Positions 54,789 through 64,000 of a DNA stretch of 64,000 bases are shown here, piece after piece. The stretch spans positions 770,754 to 834,753 of the forward strand of contig NZ_MVIH01000001.1 in assembly GCF_002086695.1 (NCBI RefSeq), given 5' to 3'. Both the position numbers and the translations under genes were made by a program. Position 1 is the stretch's first letter. Every line of letters starts with the position of its first letter. The stretch is from Mycolicibacterium rhodesiae (GTDB lineage Bacteria > Actinomycetota > Actinomycetes > Mycobacteriales > Mycobacteriaceae). Below the pieces are notes generated by a model, which saw only the letters and a list, made by a program, of their open reading frames with translations, was not told the DNA's origin and searched no databases.

Positions 54789-55834
54789 CGCGCCTCCCGC
54801 CGCGATGTGCGGTTTCGCCGGAACTCCCGCACCGTCAGATAGATCTCGGGTAGCAGCAGTACGGCGGCCAGCAACGCGAAGAACCAATACAGCTCGACGC
54901 GCTCGGGAACCGGGGTGGACGACAGGGACGCCGCCTCGGTGGCACCCTCCGGCTGCAGTGCGGGCAGGGCGCGGGTCACCGGCTGAGCGGGGTCTCGATG
55001 GACATACTGCACACCGAGTTGGTCTGCGACACGGCGTAATCGCTCCTCGTCGAGACCGGAGATCACCGGGCCCCCGGAGCGGGCATCGGACAGATAGGTC
55101 AGCGCACCGTCGACGTAAGCGCCCGGAATCGGCCCGCCTGCGGCGGTGCCATAGCCGAACACCGCGCCGCCGGACACCCGGTCGCCGGCCTCGAAACTGC
55201 CCTGTGGCGCCGTCGACCCGCCGGCGCCCTCACCGAGGTAGAACACCAGGTTCCGTGCGCCGGGGTATTGCTGAGCTGCTTGGATGAGTTGGTAGCGAAG
55301 CGGATTGGCGGCCGCCCCAGCGTCTACCTGAGCGGCGGCGTCCGGGGGCACGCTCACGTACGGGGACAGGCCCGCGATCGCCGCCTTGAGACTCCAGACG
55401 TCCTCGGACAGCGGCCATACGATTTCCGGGTCGGAGGCGAACCCGATCACCGCATACCGTGCCTTCGGGTAGGTGTCGACGATCGCGGCCATGTCGGTGC
55501 GGATGCCGGACATCCGCGTCGCCCCGCCGTAGTCGGCGACCCGGGAGTCCACCGAGCGATCCACGACGAAGAACACGTTGGTGTTCGCTCCCTGGCTGAC
55601 GGCGGCCGCATCGCGACCGGGTTGGGACTGGGCGGGCGTCTCGATGCCCGGGCGCGCGGCCGCGACGACGAGCAGCAGCATCGCCACTGTGGTTGCCCCC
55701 CAGCGCAACAGCACCGCTCGTCGATGCTCACCCGGGTGGGCCAGGACCGTCGACAGCGTGACTGCCCTGGCGCCGACGATGACGGCCGCGAGCACCAGCA
55801 GTACGGCGATCGGCAGCACGGGATGCACGGTCAT
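54785..55834 (-). CDS. VWA-domain-like membrane protein (BatA-like, degenerate MIDAS)
   Basis: This 349-residue protein has two N-terminal transmembrane helices, a VWA-like domain starting VFFVVDRSVDSRV, and a C-terminal helix (LYWFFALLAAVLLLPEIYL) followed by a basic tail. The MIDAS is DRSVD rather than DxSxS, so metal binding may be altered. It overlaps its neighbours by 4 bases on both sides. MoxR-associated VWA proteins are envelope scaffolds, possibly acted on by the AAA+ MoxR. Confidence 0.82.
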   Translation of the reverse strand: MTVHPVLPIAVLLVLAAVIVGARAVTLSTVLAHPGEHRRAVLLRWGATTVAMLLLVVAAARPGIETPAQSQPGRDAAAVSQGANTNVFFVVDRSVDSRVADYGGATRMSGIRTDMAAIVDTYPKARYAVIGFASDPEIVWPLSEDVWSLKAAIAGLSPYVSVPPDAAAQVDAGAAANPLRYQLIQAAQQYPGARNLVFYLGEGAGGSTAPQGSFEAGDRVSGGAVFGYGTAAGGPIPGAYVDGALTYLSDARSGGPVISGLDEERLRRVADQLGVQYVHRDPAQPVTRALPALQPEGATEAASLSSTPVPERVELYWFFALLAAVLLLPEIYLTVREFRRNRTSRREAR

Positions 55835-56829
55835 CGGCGCGCCACCACCAAGGCCACGCCCAGCAGGGCGGCGGCGGCCAGCCCGGTGATGAGCAGCGGG
55901 CCGGGCTCGTCGGGCAGTTGTCCGCTGATCCGCGCGCCGCCGGGCAGCACCACCGGTGCGGGGTTGGCGGCAATCGCCTCGAGATCATCGGGCAGGGTGG
56001 GATCCGATCCGCCGGGCCCGGCGGCGTGATAGCGGAAGAACCGACCGCCGGTGCGTCCGGTGAGCGTGGTGAGCTCGGCGTCCCCGCGCTGGGCGGCATC
56101 GCTGACATCCACCCGGGCGATGGCGTTCACCTGGATGCCTGCCTTGGCTGCCATGTCGGACACCTGCTGCTCGCTGAACAGGGTGCGTCCGTCACCGGGC
56201 CCGAATGTGCTGGGCCCCAGGTAGATCAGTGACCGGCGGTGACTGGTGGGTTCGGTGCCGAAACCGGTCATGCACAACGCGAGGGTGTCCCGCAGACTTG
56301 GCGCATAGTCGGTGTAGTTCACCGACTTGGTGAACTGTGCGGCCTGCTGCGGAGTCGGTGCGGCGTAGTCGCCGAGGCGTTGGGCGGCGTACTGGTAGTC
56401 ACGGGTCAGCGGCAGCACCCGTACCGTCGGGGAGGTCAAGCCAATCCGCTGGGCATCGAACGTCGGTGCCTGCCGGGCGAAGTGATCGAGGAACTGCGCG
56501 GTGGTGCCGTCGGTGACCGGCGCTGCGACGCACAGCATCACGTCCTCGGGGTGCAGCGCATCGAACTCCCGCCCCGATCCCGACGGCCGGGCGGCGGTCA
56601 CCGCGGCGGTCAGAAACAGGACCACCAGCAGCCCGATCGTCGTTGCCGCCAGCATGATTTCGCGCCGCCGGATCCGGGCGTACTCGGGCAGCGCGGTCAG
56701 CCTGTCGACGTGGGCCAGCGGCCGCAACGCCCGGTCGGCTGTCGCCGTCGGCAGGGCCAGGGCGAGCACCACGCAGACGGCCAGGCATGCCACCCCCGCC
56801 GCGGCGATCGGCCACCATCTCAGATCCAC
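55831..56829 (-). CDS. Second VWA-like membrane protein of moxR operon
   Basis: This 332-residue protein has two N-terminal helices (WWPIAAAGVACLAVCVVLALAL and IGLLVVLFLTAAVTA), an extracytoplasmic Rossmann-like domain (VMLCVAAPVTDG, SLIYLGPSTFGPGDGRTLFSEQQVSDMAAKAGIQVNAIA) and a C-terminal helix. A recognisable MIDAS Asp is absent. It is probably a BatB-like partner of the next gene. GTG 56829 overlaps the preceding gene by 10 bases. Confidence 0.8.
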   Translation of the reverse strand: MDLRWWPIAAAGVACLAVCVVLALALPTATADRALRPLAHVDRLTALPEYARIRRREIMLAATTIGLLVVLFLTAAVTAARPSGSGREFDALHPEDVMLCVAAPVTDGTTAQFLDHFARQAPTFDAQRIGLTSPTVRVLPLTRDYQYAAQRLGDYAAPTPQQAAQFTKSVNYTDYAPSLRDTLALCMTGFGTEPTSHRRSLIYLGPSTFGPGDGRTLFSEQQVSDMAAKAGIQVNAIARVDVSDAAQRGDAELTTLTGRTGGRFFRYHAAGPGGSDPTLPDDLEAIAANPAPVVLPGGARISGQLPDEPGPLLITGLAAAALLGVALVVARR

Positions 56830-57293
56830 GAGCGGATCAACTCCTCGGCCTGCGCGCCCAACCGGTCAGGGTCGGCGTCGGTACCGGCGTCGAATCGGGC
56901 GTCGCGCAACGCCGCGATCAGCGGGGCGGCCGGTGCCAGCGTCCCTGCCGCGATCTCGTCGACGTGCAGATATTGCGCCCGCACCCCGGTCGCCTGATGC
57001 AGGAAGCTGCGCACGGTGTGGCTCATCTGGTCGTAGGCCTGCGCATCGGACAGCTCGCCGCGGCGGCGCAACTCGATGATGTGGCGGATGCCGCCGGCGA
57101 AGCGCCGCCGCGTCAACCGGGCATGCAGATCGCCGAGCGCGGGCAGTTCGCGTAGCCGGTCGTTGGGCAGAGTCACAACGAAAACTGCTGCATACCATAC
57201 GATCACGACTACGATCAGGACGATCGCGAGCCACAGCCACCACGACGAGTACGGGGTCGGCCCGCCGACAAAGCGCAAGAGGTCACCCGGCAC
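56820..57293 (-). CDS. Small membrane protein of moxR operon
   Basis: This 157-residue protein has one transmembrane helix (WWLWLAIVLIVVVIVWYAAVFVV) and a helical soluble domain with RRRFAGGIRHIIELRRRGELSDAQAYDQMSHTVRSFLHQATGVRAQ. It is the DUF4381-like position of moxR clusters, although I cannot confirm the domain. GTG 57293 overlaps the DUF58 stop by 11 bases. Its place between DUF58 and the VWA-like proteins implies a shared complex. Confidence 0.75.
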   Translation of the reverse strand: MPGDLLRFVGGPTPYSSWWLWLAIVLIVVVIVWYAAVFVVTLPNDRLRELPALGDLHARLTRRRFAGGIRHIIELRRRGELSDAQAYDQMSHTVRSFLHQATGVRAQYLHVDEIAAGTLAPAAPLIAALRDARFDAGTDADPDRLGAQAEELIRSWI

Positions 57294-58146
57294 GGGCGAA
57301 CACCTCTGCCATGGCGGTGAGCCGCGATCGGATCTCGTCGCTGCGTCCGATCGCGGTGAACGGGACGGCGTGGGTGGTCAGAAACGCCTCGAGCCGGGCC
57401 CGCCGACGTTTCTCGGCGCGCCGGTAGGCCACCTCGACCCGGCGGCCCAGCCGCGATCGGCTGGGCACCACCGCACCCGTGGCGACGTCATAGCCGTCGC
57501 TGTCACCGCTGACGGCGGGCATGTCGGACACAAAGACCCACAGCACGTCGTGGCGGGCGACCAGTCGGGCGGTGACCTCGTCGAGGCCGGCGGTCACGTC
57601 AGGTTCGTCGGACACCACGACCAACAACATTCGGCGACGGTAATGCGTTGCCACATAGCGCAATTGGTCTTCGATGCTGCTCGGTCCAGGGCTGGTCGTG
57701 GTGTGCCGGTAGAAGTGGTCGAGCATGCTCTCGATATGCGTCTCGCCGCGGCCCGCCCGAATGCTCACACACCCCCTGGCGTCCCCGTAGACCATCCCGA
57801 TCTCGTCCGAGCGGCCCAGCGTGATCAACCCGAAGGCACCTAGGATCGCCTCGGCCACATCGCGTTTGGTCTCACCGCCGGCAGCCAGTGCGGTCATGTT
57901 CCGGCCGGCGTCGGCAACCAGCAGGATCTTGTGATGCTTCTCGGAAACGAAGCGCTTGATCAGCACGGTGCCCGATCGCGCGGTGGCCTTCCAGTCGATG
58001 TCGCGGACGTCATCGCCCGGCACATAGGGGCGCAGGTCGTCGAACTCCATGCTGCGGGTGTGCAGCAGCGCATACCGGCCGCCTTCGAGGAGCCCGCGGG
58101 TGTCAGTGCCGAAGAACCGCTTGGCCCGGTTGAGATGTTGACCCAT
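57283..58146 (-). CDS. DUF58 domain protein
   Basis: This 287-residue protein has the DUF58 signature RPYVPGDDVRDIDWKATARSGTVLIKRF and a following VWA-like fold (ILLVADAGRNMTAL; VVSDEPDVTAGL). DUF58 proteins are constant partners of MoxR ATPases. There is no obvious N-terminal membrane segment in this copy. It follows moxR by 4 bases. Confidence 0.9.
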   Translation of the reverse strand: MGQHLNRAKRFFGTDTRGLLEGGRYALLHTRSMEFDDLRPYVPGDDVRDIDWKATARSGTVLIKRFVSEKHHKILLVADAGRNMTALAAGGETKRDVAEAILGAFGLITLGRSDEIGMVYGDARGCVSIRAGRGETHIESMLDHFYRHTTTSPGPSSIEDQLRYVATHYRRRMLLVVVSDEPDVTAGLDEVTARLVARHDVLWVFVSDMPAVSGDSDGYDVATGAVVPSRSRLGRRVEVAYRRAEKRRRARLEAFLTTHAVPFTAIGRSDEIRSRLTAMAEVFARAG

Positions 58147-58150
58147 GCCT

Positions 58151-59152
58151 TCAGGGCACTCGGACCGCGTGCAGGATCGCGTCGATCACCGTGTCGGAGG
58201 TGACGCCGGTGGCCGCCGCCTCGAAGCCGAGAATCAGCCGGTGCCGCAGGATGCGGTGCGCGAGCTTGGCGATGTCGTCGGGGATGACGTGGCTGCGCCC
58301 GGACAGCACCGCCAGCGCGCGGGCGGCCCGGCAGAACGCGATCGTGGCACGCGGACTGGCGCCGTACTCGACCAGCCGGGCCAGCTTGGGCTCCAGATAC
58401 ACCTGCGGATTGCGGCTGACTGCGACCAGTTCACTGGCGTAGCGCATCAGCGCCGGATCCATCTGCACTCCGCGCACCACCCGCTGCAGAGAGCGGATGT
58501 CATCGAGGCCGACCACCGCGCCGCGGCGACGGTCCTTGTCGAACAGCCCGGCGTCCATCCGGTGGATCATCTCGACCTCTTCGGCCACCGACGGGTAGGC
58601 CACGACGTCCTTGAGCATGAACCGGTCGGTCTGCGCCTCCGACAGCGGATAGGTGCCCTCCTGGTCGACGGGGTTCTGGGTGGCGACCACCAGGAACGGT
58701 TCGTCGATGGGGTAGACGGTGCCCGCGATGGTGGTCTGGCGTTCCTCCATCGCCTCCAGCATCGCGCTCTGGGTCTTGGCGCTGGACCGGTTGATCTCGT
58801 CGAGCAGCACGATGTTGGTGTGCACCGGGCCGAGCTGGGTGACGAACCGGTTGGTCGCGGCCTCATACACCTGGGTGCCGATGATGTCGCTGGGCAGCAG
58901 GTCCGGGGTGCACTGGATGCGGTGGAAGCCGCCGTGAATGGATTCTGCGATCACCCGCGCGGCGGTGGTCTTCGCCAGCCCCGGCACGCTCTCGATCAGC
59001 ACGTGGCCACCGGCGGCCAGTCCGATGAGCAGCGATTCCCGCAGGTTGTCCTGCCCGACCACGGTCGCGGAAAACGCGGCCGACACCGCGTCCACGGTGC
59101 GGCGGGCCTGGTCGAGGGAAGGTGGATCAGTCTGCAGTCGAGCGGTGGTCAT
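58151..59152 (-). CDS. MoxR family AAA+ ATPase
   Basis: This 333-residue AAA+ protein has Walker A ESVPGLAKTTAARV, Walker B IVLLDEINRSSAKTQSAMLEAMEE, sensor VATQNPVDQEGTYPLSEAQTDRF and a C-terminal lid with SPRATIAFCRAARALAVLSGR. MoxR ATPases act as chaperones in maturation of VWA-containing envelope complexes. ATG 59152 is used; TTG 59155 is directly before it. It starts the core of the DUF58-VWA operon. Confidence 0.94.
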   Translation of the reverse strand: MTTARLQTDPPSLDQARRTVDAVSAAFSATVVGQDNLRESLLIGLAAGGHVLIESVPGLAKTTAARVIAESIHGGFHRIQCTPDLLPSDIIGTQVYEAATNRFVTQLGPVHTNIVLLDEINRSSAKTQSAMLEAMEERQTTIAGTVYPIDEPFLVVATQNPVDQEGTYPLSEAQTDRFMLKDVVAYPSVAEEVEMIHRMDAGLFDKDRRRGAVVGLDDIRSLQRVVRGVQMDPALMRYASELVAVSRNPQVYLEPKLARLVEYGASPRATIAFCRAARALAVLSGRSHVIPDDIAKLAHRILRHRLILGFEAAATGVTSDTVIDAILHAVRVP

Positions 59153-59168
59153 CAAGTCCTTTCACCGA

Positions 59169-59495
59169 CTAGGCGATTCGGGTGTCGTCATCCGCCGGGG
59201 CCGGGAGGGGCCCGCCGAACGGGAAGTCCTCTTCACCGTATTCATCCCCTTCTGGCTCGGGCTCCGTTACGTCGCCGGCGTCGGTGATGTCGGGAGCGAA
59301 ATTCTCTGGCACCAGCATGGGTGCGACGACGGCCGATTCCTCGCTGCTCTGCTCCCGGCGCAGGTCCGCGGCGACGAGCCCCAGCCCGGCCAACGCCAAC
59401 ACAATCACTCCCGCGGCGGCCCAGACGCTGCCGCTGATCAGAGCCACCAGGAACATCACGCAGCCGGCTGCGGCGACGATGACCGCGTTGCGCAT
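59169..59495 (-). CDS. Small two-helix membrane protein upstream of moxR
   Basis: This 108-residue protein has two transmembrane helices (VIVAAAGCVMFLVALISG and AAAGVIVLALAGLGLVAADL) followed by an acidic cytoplasmic tail rich in Glu and Asp. GGGAGGA precedes ATG 59495. It ends 16 bases before moxR and is likely in the same operon. No family recognised. It is divergent from aroC across about 104 bases that must hold both promoters. Confidence 0.78.
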   Translation of the reverse strand: MRNAVIVAAAGCVMFLVALISGSVWAAAGVIVLALAGLGLVAADLRREQSSEESAVVAPMLVPENFAPDITDAGDVTEPEPEGDEYGEEDFPFGGPLPAPADDDTRIA

Positions 59496-59599
59496 GATGT
59501 CCTCCCGAATGGCGGGTTACCCGCTGGTTGCGCGACGAACACCCCGGCGGTGGGAAAGCAGATTGGGTCTGCCGTGACCGACGTGGGAAGATGGGACGC

Positions 59600-60817
59600 G
59601 TGTTGCGATGGACGACCGCCGGTGAATCTCACGGCCGCGCGCTGGTAGCCGTGGTGGAAGGCATGGTCGCCGGTGTCGGCGTGACCTCGGCCGACATCGC
59701 CGAGCAGCTGGCCCGCCGGCGCCTGGGCTACGGCCGTGGCGCCCGGATGAAGTTCGAACAGGACCAGGTCACCGTGCTCGCCGGGGTGCGCCACGGCGAA
59801 ACGCTGGGCGGCCCGATCGCCATCGAAATCGGCAACACCGAGTGGCCGAAGTGGGAAACCGTGATGGCGTCCGACCCGGTCGCCGCCGAAGATCTTGATG
59901 TCGCGCGCAACGCGCCCCTGACCCGTCCCCGGCCCGGTCACGCTGATTTCGCCGGCATGCTCAAGTACGGCTTCGACGACGCCCGCCCAGTGCTGGAGCG
60001 TGCCAGCGCCCGCGAGACCGCCGCCCGCGTCGCGGCCGGCACCTTGGCCCGGTCGTTCCTGCGCCAGGCTCTTGGCGTCGAGGTGCTCTCCCACGTCATC
60101 TCGATCGGGGCGTCGGCGCCCTACGACGGACCGCCGCCGGCCGCCGGCGATCTGGACCGCATCGACCAGAGCCCGGTCCGTGCATCCGACTCCGACGCCG
60201 AAGCCGACATGATCGCCCAGATCGAAGCGGCCAAACGCGACGGCGACACCCTCGGTGGCGTCGTCGAGGTCGTCGTCCACGGCCTTCCGATCGGGCTCGG
60301 CTCGTTCACCAGCGGTGAGAACCGGCTGGACAGCCAGCTTGCGGCCGCGGTGATGGGGATCCAGGCCATCAAGGGTGTCGAGATCGGCGACGGTTTCGAG
60401 ACCGCGCGCCGCCGCGGCAGCCAGGCCCACGACGAGATGTACCCCGGGCCCGACGGTGTGGTGCGCTCCACGAACCGGGCCGGCGGGCTCGAAGGCGGGA
60501 TGACCAACGGACTTCCGCTGCGGGTGCGCGCGGCGATGAAGCCGATCTCCACCGTGCCCCGGGCGCTGGCCACCGTCGACATGGCCACCGGTGACGAGGC
60601 TGTGGCGATCCACCAGCGTTCCGACGTGTGCGCGGTGCCCGCCGCCGCCGTCGTCGTCGAGACCATGGTCGCCCTGGTGCTGGCGCGCGCGGTGCTGGAG
60701 AAGTTCGGTGGTGACTCGCTGCAGGAGACCCGCCGCAACGTCGAGAGCTACCTGCAGGCTGTGGCCGAGCGTATGCCGGCCGAGACGCAGGATTCGCCTG
60801 TGCGGGCGTCGGGATAG
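59600..60817 (+). CDS. aroC: Chorismate synthase
   Basis: This ~405-residue enzyme (called AroF in M. tuberculosis) has the FMN-binding chorismate synthase motifs: [73 protein letters not shown] and [26 protein letters not shown]. It converts EPSP to chorismate. GTG 59600 matches homologous starts; ATG 59591 would add three residues. It heads the aroC-aroK-aroB-aroQ operon. Confidence 0.97.
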   Translation: MLRWTTAGESHGRALVAVVEGMVAGVGVTSADIAEQLARRRLGYGRGARMKFEQDQVTVLAGVRHGETLGGPIAIEIGNTEWPKWETVMASDPVAAEDLDVARNAPLTRPRPGHADFAGMLKYGFDDARPVLERASARETAARVAAGTLARSFLRQALGVEVLSHVISIGASAPYDGPPPAAGDLDRIDQSPVRASDSDAEADMIAQIEAAKRDGDTLGGVVEVVVHGLPIGLGSFTSGENRLDSQLAAAVMGIQAIKGVEIGDGFETARRRGSQAHDEMYPGPDGVVRSTNRAGGLEGGMTNGLPLRVRAAMKPISTVPRALATVDMATGDEAVAIHQRSDVCAVPAAAVVVETMVALVLARAVLEKFGGDSLQETRRNVESYLQAVAERMPAETQDSPVRASG

Positions 60818-60821
60818 CACG

Positions 60822-62597
<1,776 letters not shown>

Positions 62598-62601
<4 letters not shown>

Positions 62602-63047
62602 CAACGGTTTTGGTGCTCAACGGCCCCAACCTGGACCGGCTCGGCCGCCGCGAACCCGAAATTTACGGCAGCACAAGCTATGACGACCTCGTCACCCTGG
62701 TCGAGACGCAGGCAACCGAACTCGGACTCACCGCGGTGGTGCGCCAGAGCAACAGCGAAGGCCAGCTGCTGGACTGGCTGCACGCGGCCGCCGACGCCGG
62801 TGACCCGGTGATCCTCAATGCCGGCGCGCTGACCCACACCTCGATCGCGCTGCGCGATGCGTGTGCCGAACTGACGGCTCCGCTGATCGAAGTGCACATC
62901 TCCAACGTGCATGCGCGCGAAGAGTTCCGGCATCACTCGTACCTGAGCGGGGTGGCGACCGGCGTGATCGTCGGGCTGGGCGTGCAGGGGTACCTGCTGG
63001 CGCTGCGCTACCTGGCCACCCTGGACGCCACGCCCGACCAGCCGTGA
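62598..63047 (+). CDS. aroQ: Type II 3-dehydroquinate dehydratase
   Basis: This 149-residue enzyme has the type II DHQase pattern [21 protein letters not shown] (catalytic Tyr in the lid), [28 protein letters not shown] and [20 protein letters not shown]. It dehydrates 3-dehydroquinate to 3-dehydroshikimate. GTG 62598 follows GAGGAG. The stop overlaps the next gene as GTGA. In M. tuberculosis it is named aroD. Confidence 0.97.
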
Positions 63048-63922
63048 ACACCAGGCTGGCGTTGGGCGGGGCCCGCGTCACACGCGTCGTCGAAACTCAC
63101 ATCCAGATGCGGACGTCGCTGTTCGCCGACACCCCGGCGCAGGCCTGGGACGACAACGCGGACCTGCTGGAGCCGCACTTCTGGGATCGTGGCGCCGAGC
63201 AGTGGCGCATCGCGATGCAGTCCTGGGTGGTGGAGGTCGACGGTCTGATCGTGGTGGTCGACACCGGGGTGGGCAACGACCGCGACCGGCCGCACATGCC
63301 GCCCCTGGATCATCTCTCGACCGACTTCCTCACCGCGTTCACCGCGGCCGGCTTCGACCCGGCCGATGTCGACATCGTGGTCAACACCCACCTGCACACC
63401 GATCATGTCGGCTGGAACACCCAGCTGGTCGACGGGCGCTGGGTGCCGACGTTCCCCAACGCCCGCTACGTGATGCCCGAGGCCGACTATCGCTTCTTCG
63501 GTCCCGGAGGAGACGGCGAGAACGACGGCATGCGAACAGTGTTGGCCGACAGTGTGATTCCGGTGACCGACCAGATCCAGCTGTGGTCGGACGACCTGTT
63601 GCTCAGCGATTCGCTGCACCTGCGCCCGGCGGCCGGGCACACGCCCGGATCGTCGGTGCTGTGGCTCGACGCGGGCAGCCCCGCCGTGTTCGTCGGCGAC
63701 CTGACGCACTGCCCGATCCAGATCCGCAGGCCGAACGACGCCTGCGCGTTCGACGTCGACCCGGCCGCGGCACGCGTCATCCGACGTCGGGTGTTCGCCG
63801 AGGCAGCGCAGGCGCACGCGACGGTCTTCCCCGCGCACTACCCCGGACATGGGGGACCGGTGCTGGTCGCGCGTGGCGACGGGTTCGATGTCAGCGGCTG
63901 GGCGGCGCTGGACGCCATCTAG
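63044..63922 (+). CDS. Metallo-beta-lactamase-fold hydrolase
   Basis: This 292-residue protein has the MBL metal-binding motif THLHTDH (His116, His118, Asp120, His121), [14 protein letters not shown] (third His) and FVGDLTHC (bridging Asp and His). It is a hydrolase with an unknown substrate and follows the aro genes with a 4-base GTGA overlap, so it is co-translated. Its TAG ends at 63922, one base before the putative insertion-sequence end. Confidence 0.9.
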   Translation: MNTRLALGGARVTRVVETHIQMRTSLFADTPAQAWDDNADLLEPHFWDRGAEQWRIAMQSWVVEVDGLIVVVDTGVGNDRDRPHMPPLDHLSTDFLTAFTAAGFDPADVDIVVNTHLHTDHVGWNTQLVDGRWVPTFPNARYVMPEADYRFFGPGGDGENDGMRTVLADSVIPVTDQIQLWSDDLLLSDSLHLRPAAGHTPGSSVLWLDAGSPAVFVGDLTHCPIQIRRPNDACAFDVDPAAARVIRRRVFAEAAQAHATVFPAHYPGHGGPVLVARGDGFDVSGWAALDAI

Positions 63923-64000
63923 TTGTACTGACCTGAGAGGTTAGGTACGCGGGTGGCGGGTGGTTGGCCGCCGAGTGCGGTGTGGCCGCGATGGTGATTG
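63919..64000 (-). CDS. Transposase C-terminus, IS481/IS3-like (partial; continues beyond window)
   Basis: The minus strand encodes NHHRGHTALGGQPPATRVPN followed by LSGQYN and a stop. This is the typical end of the rve integrase domain of IS481/IS3-type transposases (NHHRxHTALGG). The last residue and stop appear to come from flanking DNA; the stop lies in the CTAG that also ends the MBL gene. Confidence 0.82.
   Translation of the reverse strand, partial: NHHRGHTALGGQPPATRVPNLSGQYN
63924..64000 (-). mobile_element. Right-edge insertion sequence (terminal part)
   Basis: TGTACTGACCTGAGAGGTT from 63924 looks like the terminal inverted repeat of the element whose transposase reads leftward, because the transposase frame continues to it. 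The other end and target duplication lie outside the window, so the boundary is inferred. Confidence 0.6.

Overview
The window is GC-rich actinobacterial chromosome, almost certainly from a fast-growing mycobacterium (Mycolicibacterium-like). The evidence is an MmpS/MmpL pair, a 13E12-type DUF222/HNH gene, mycobacterial SOS boxes, F420-type enzymes, several FadE-like acyl-CoA dehydrogenases, many GTG starts and leaderless starts. The gene order broadly follows the M. tuberculosis Rv2578c to Rv2537c interval as I remember it: radical SAM, zinc metallopeptidase, aspS, transglutaminase/ATP-grasp genes, rarA, Rv2557-like, YjbQ, alaS, ruvX, mltG, aroE, prepilin peptidase, aroC, aroK, aroB, aroQ. 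Blocks of accessory lipid and redox genes are interleaved. No rRNA, tRNA or CRISPR array was seen.

Layout. 1-2.2 kb: partial metal-dependent hydrolase, TetR regulator, and an SOS-box-controlled radical SAM gene. 2.2-8.2 kb: an acyl-CoA dehydrogenase pair plus amidohydrolase operon, a TetR regulator and a divergent thioesterase/DUF427 pair, with two copies of a shared operator-like sequence. 8.2-13.5 kb: metallopeptidase, carboxylesterase, SRPBCC protein, aspS and a deazaflavin-type oxidoreductase. 13.5-21.2 kb: DUF302/thiolase, HxlR regulator, condensation-type acyltransferase, MmpS and MmpL, a lipid assembly and export candidate. 21.2-23.1 kb: small membrane and secreted proteins. 23.1-31.1 kb: a tightly packed four-gene operon (DUF2126 transglutaminase, circularly permuted ATP-grasp/alpha-E, second transglutaminase, zinc-ribbon metallopeptidase). 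This is the best candidate for a poorly described peptide ligation or cross-linking system. 31.1-45.5 kb: SDR enzymes, MerR with a textbook 19-bp-spacer promoter, flavodoxin-like protein, serine hydrolase, DUF3097, an acyl-CoA dehydrogenase, LLM oxidoreductase, IclR, 13E12-type HNH gene with an SOS-like box, TetR, EamA transporter and rarA. 45.5-53.9 kb: secreted protein, SRPBCC and ABM-like proteins, then the alaS-ruvX-mltG-aroE-peptidase run. 54.0-59.5 kb, minus strand: a MoxR-DUF58-VWA-like envelope operon sitting between the prepilin peptidase gene and the aro genes. 59.6-63.9 kb: aroC-aroK-aroB-aroQ and a metallo-beta-lactamase-fold gene. The right edge enters an insertion sequence whose transposase reads leftward.

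Two features run through the window. Many genes overlap by 4 bases (ATGA or GTGA), implying translational coupling. Four convergent gene pairs, plus the edge transposase, share a single CTAG in which both genes terminate, although CTAG is usually a rare tetranucleotide.
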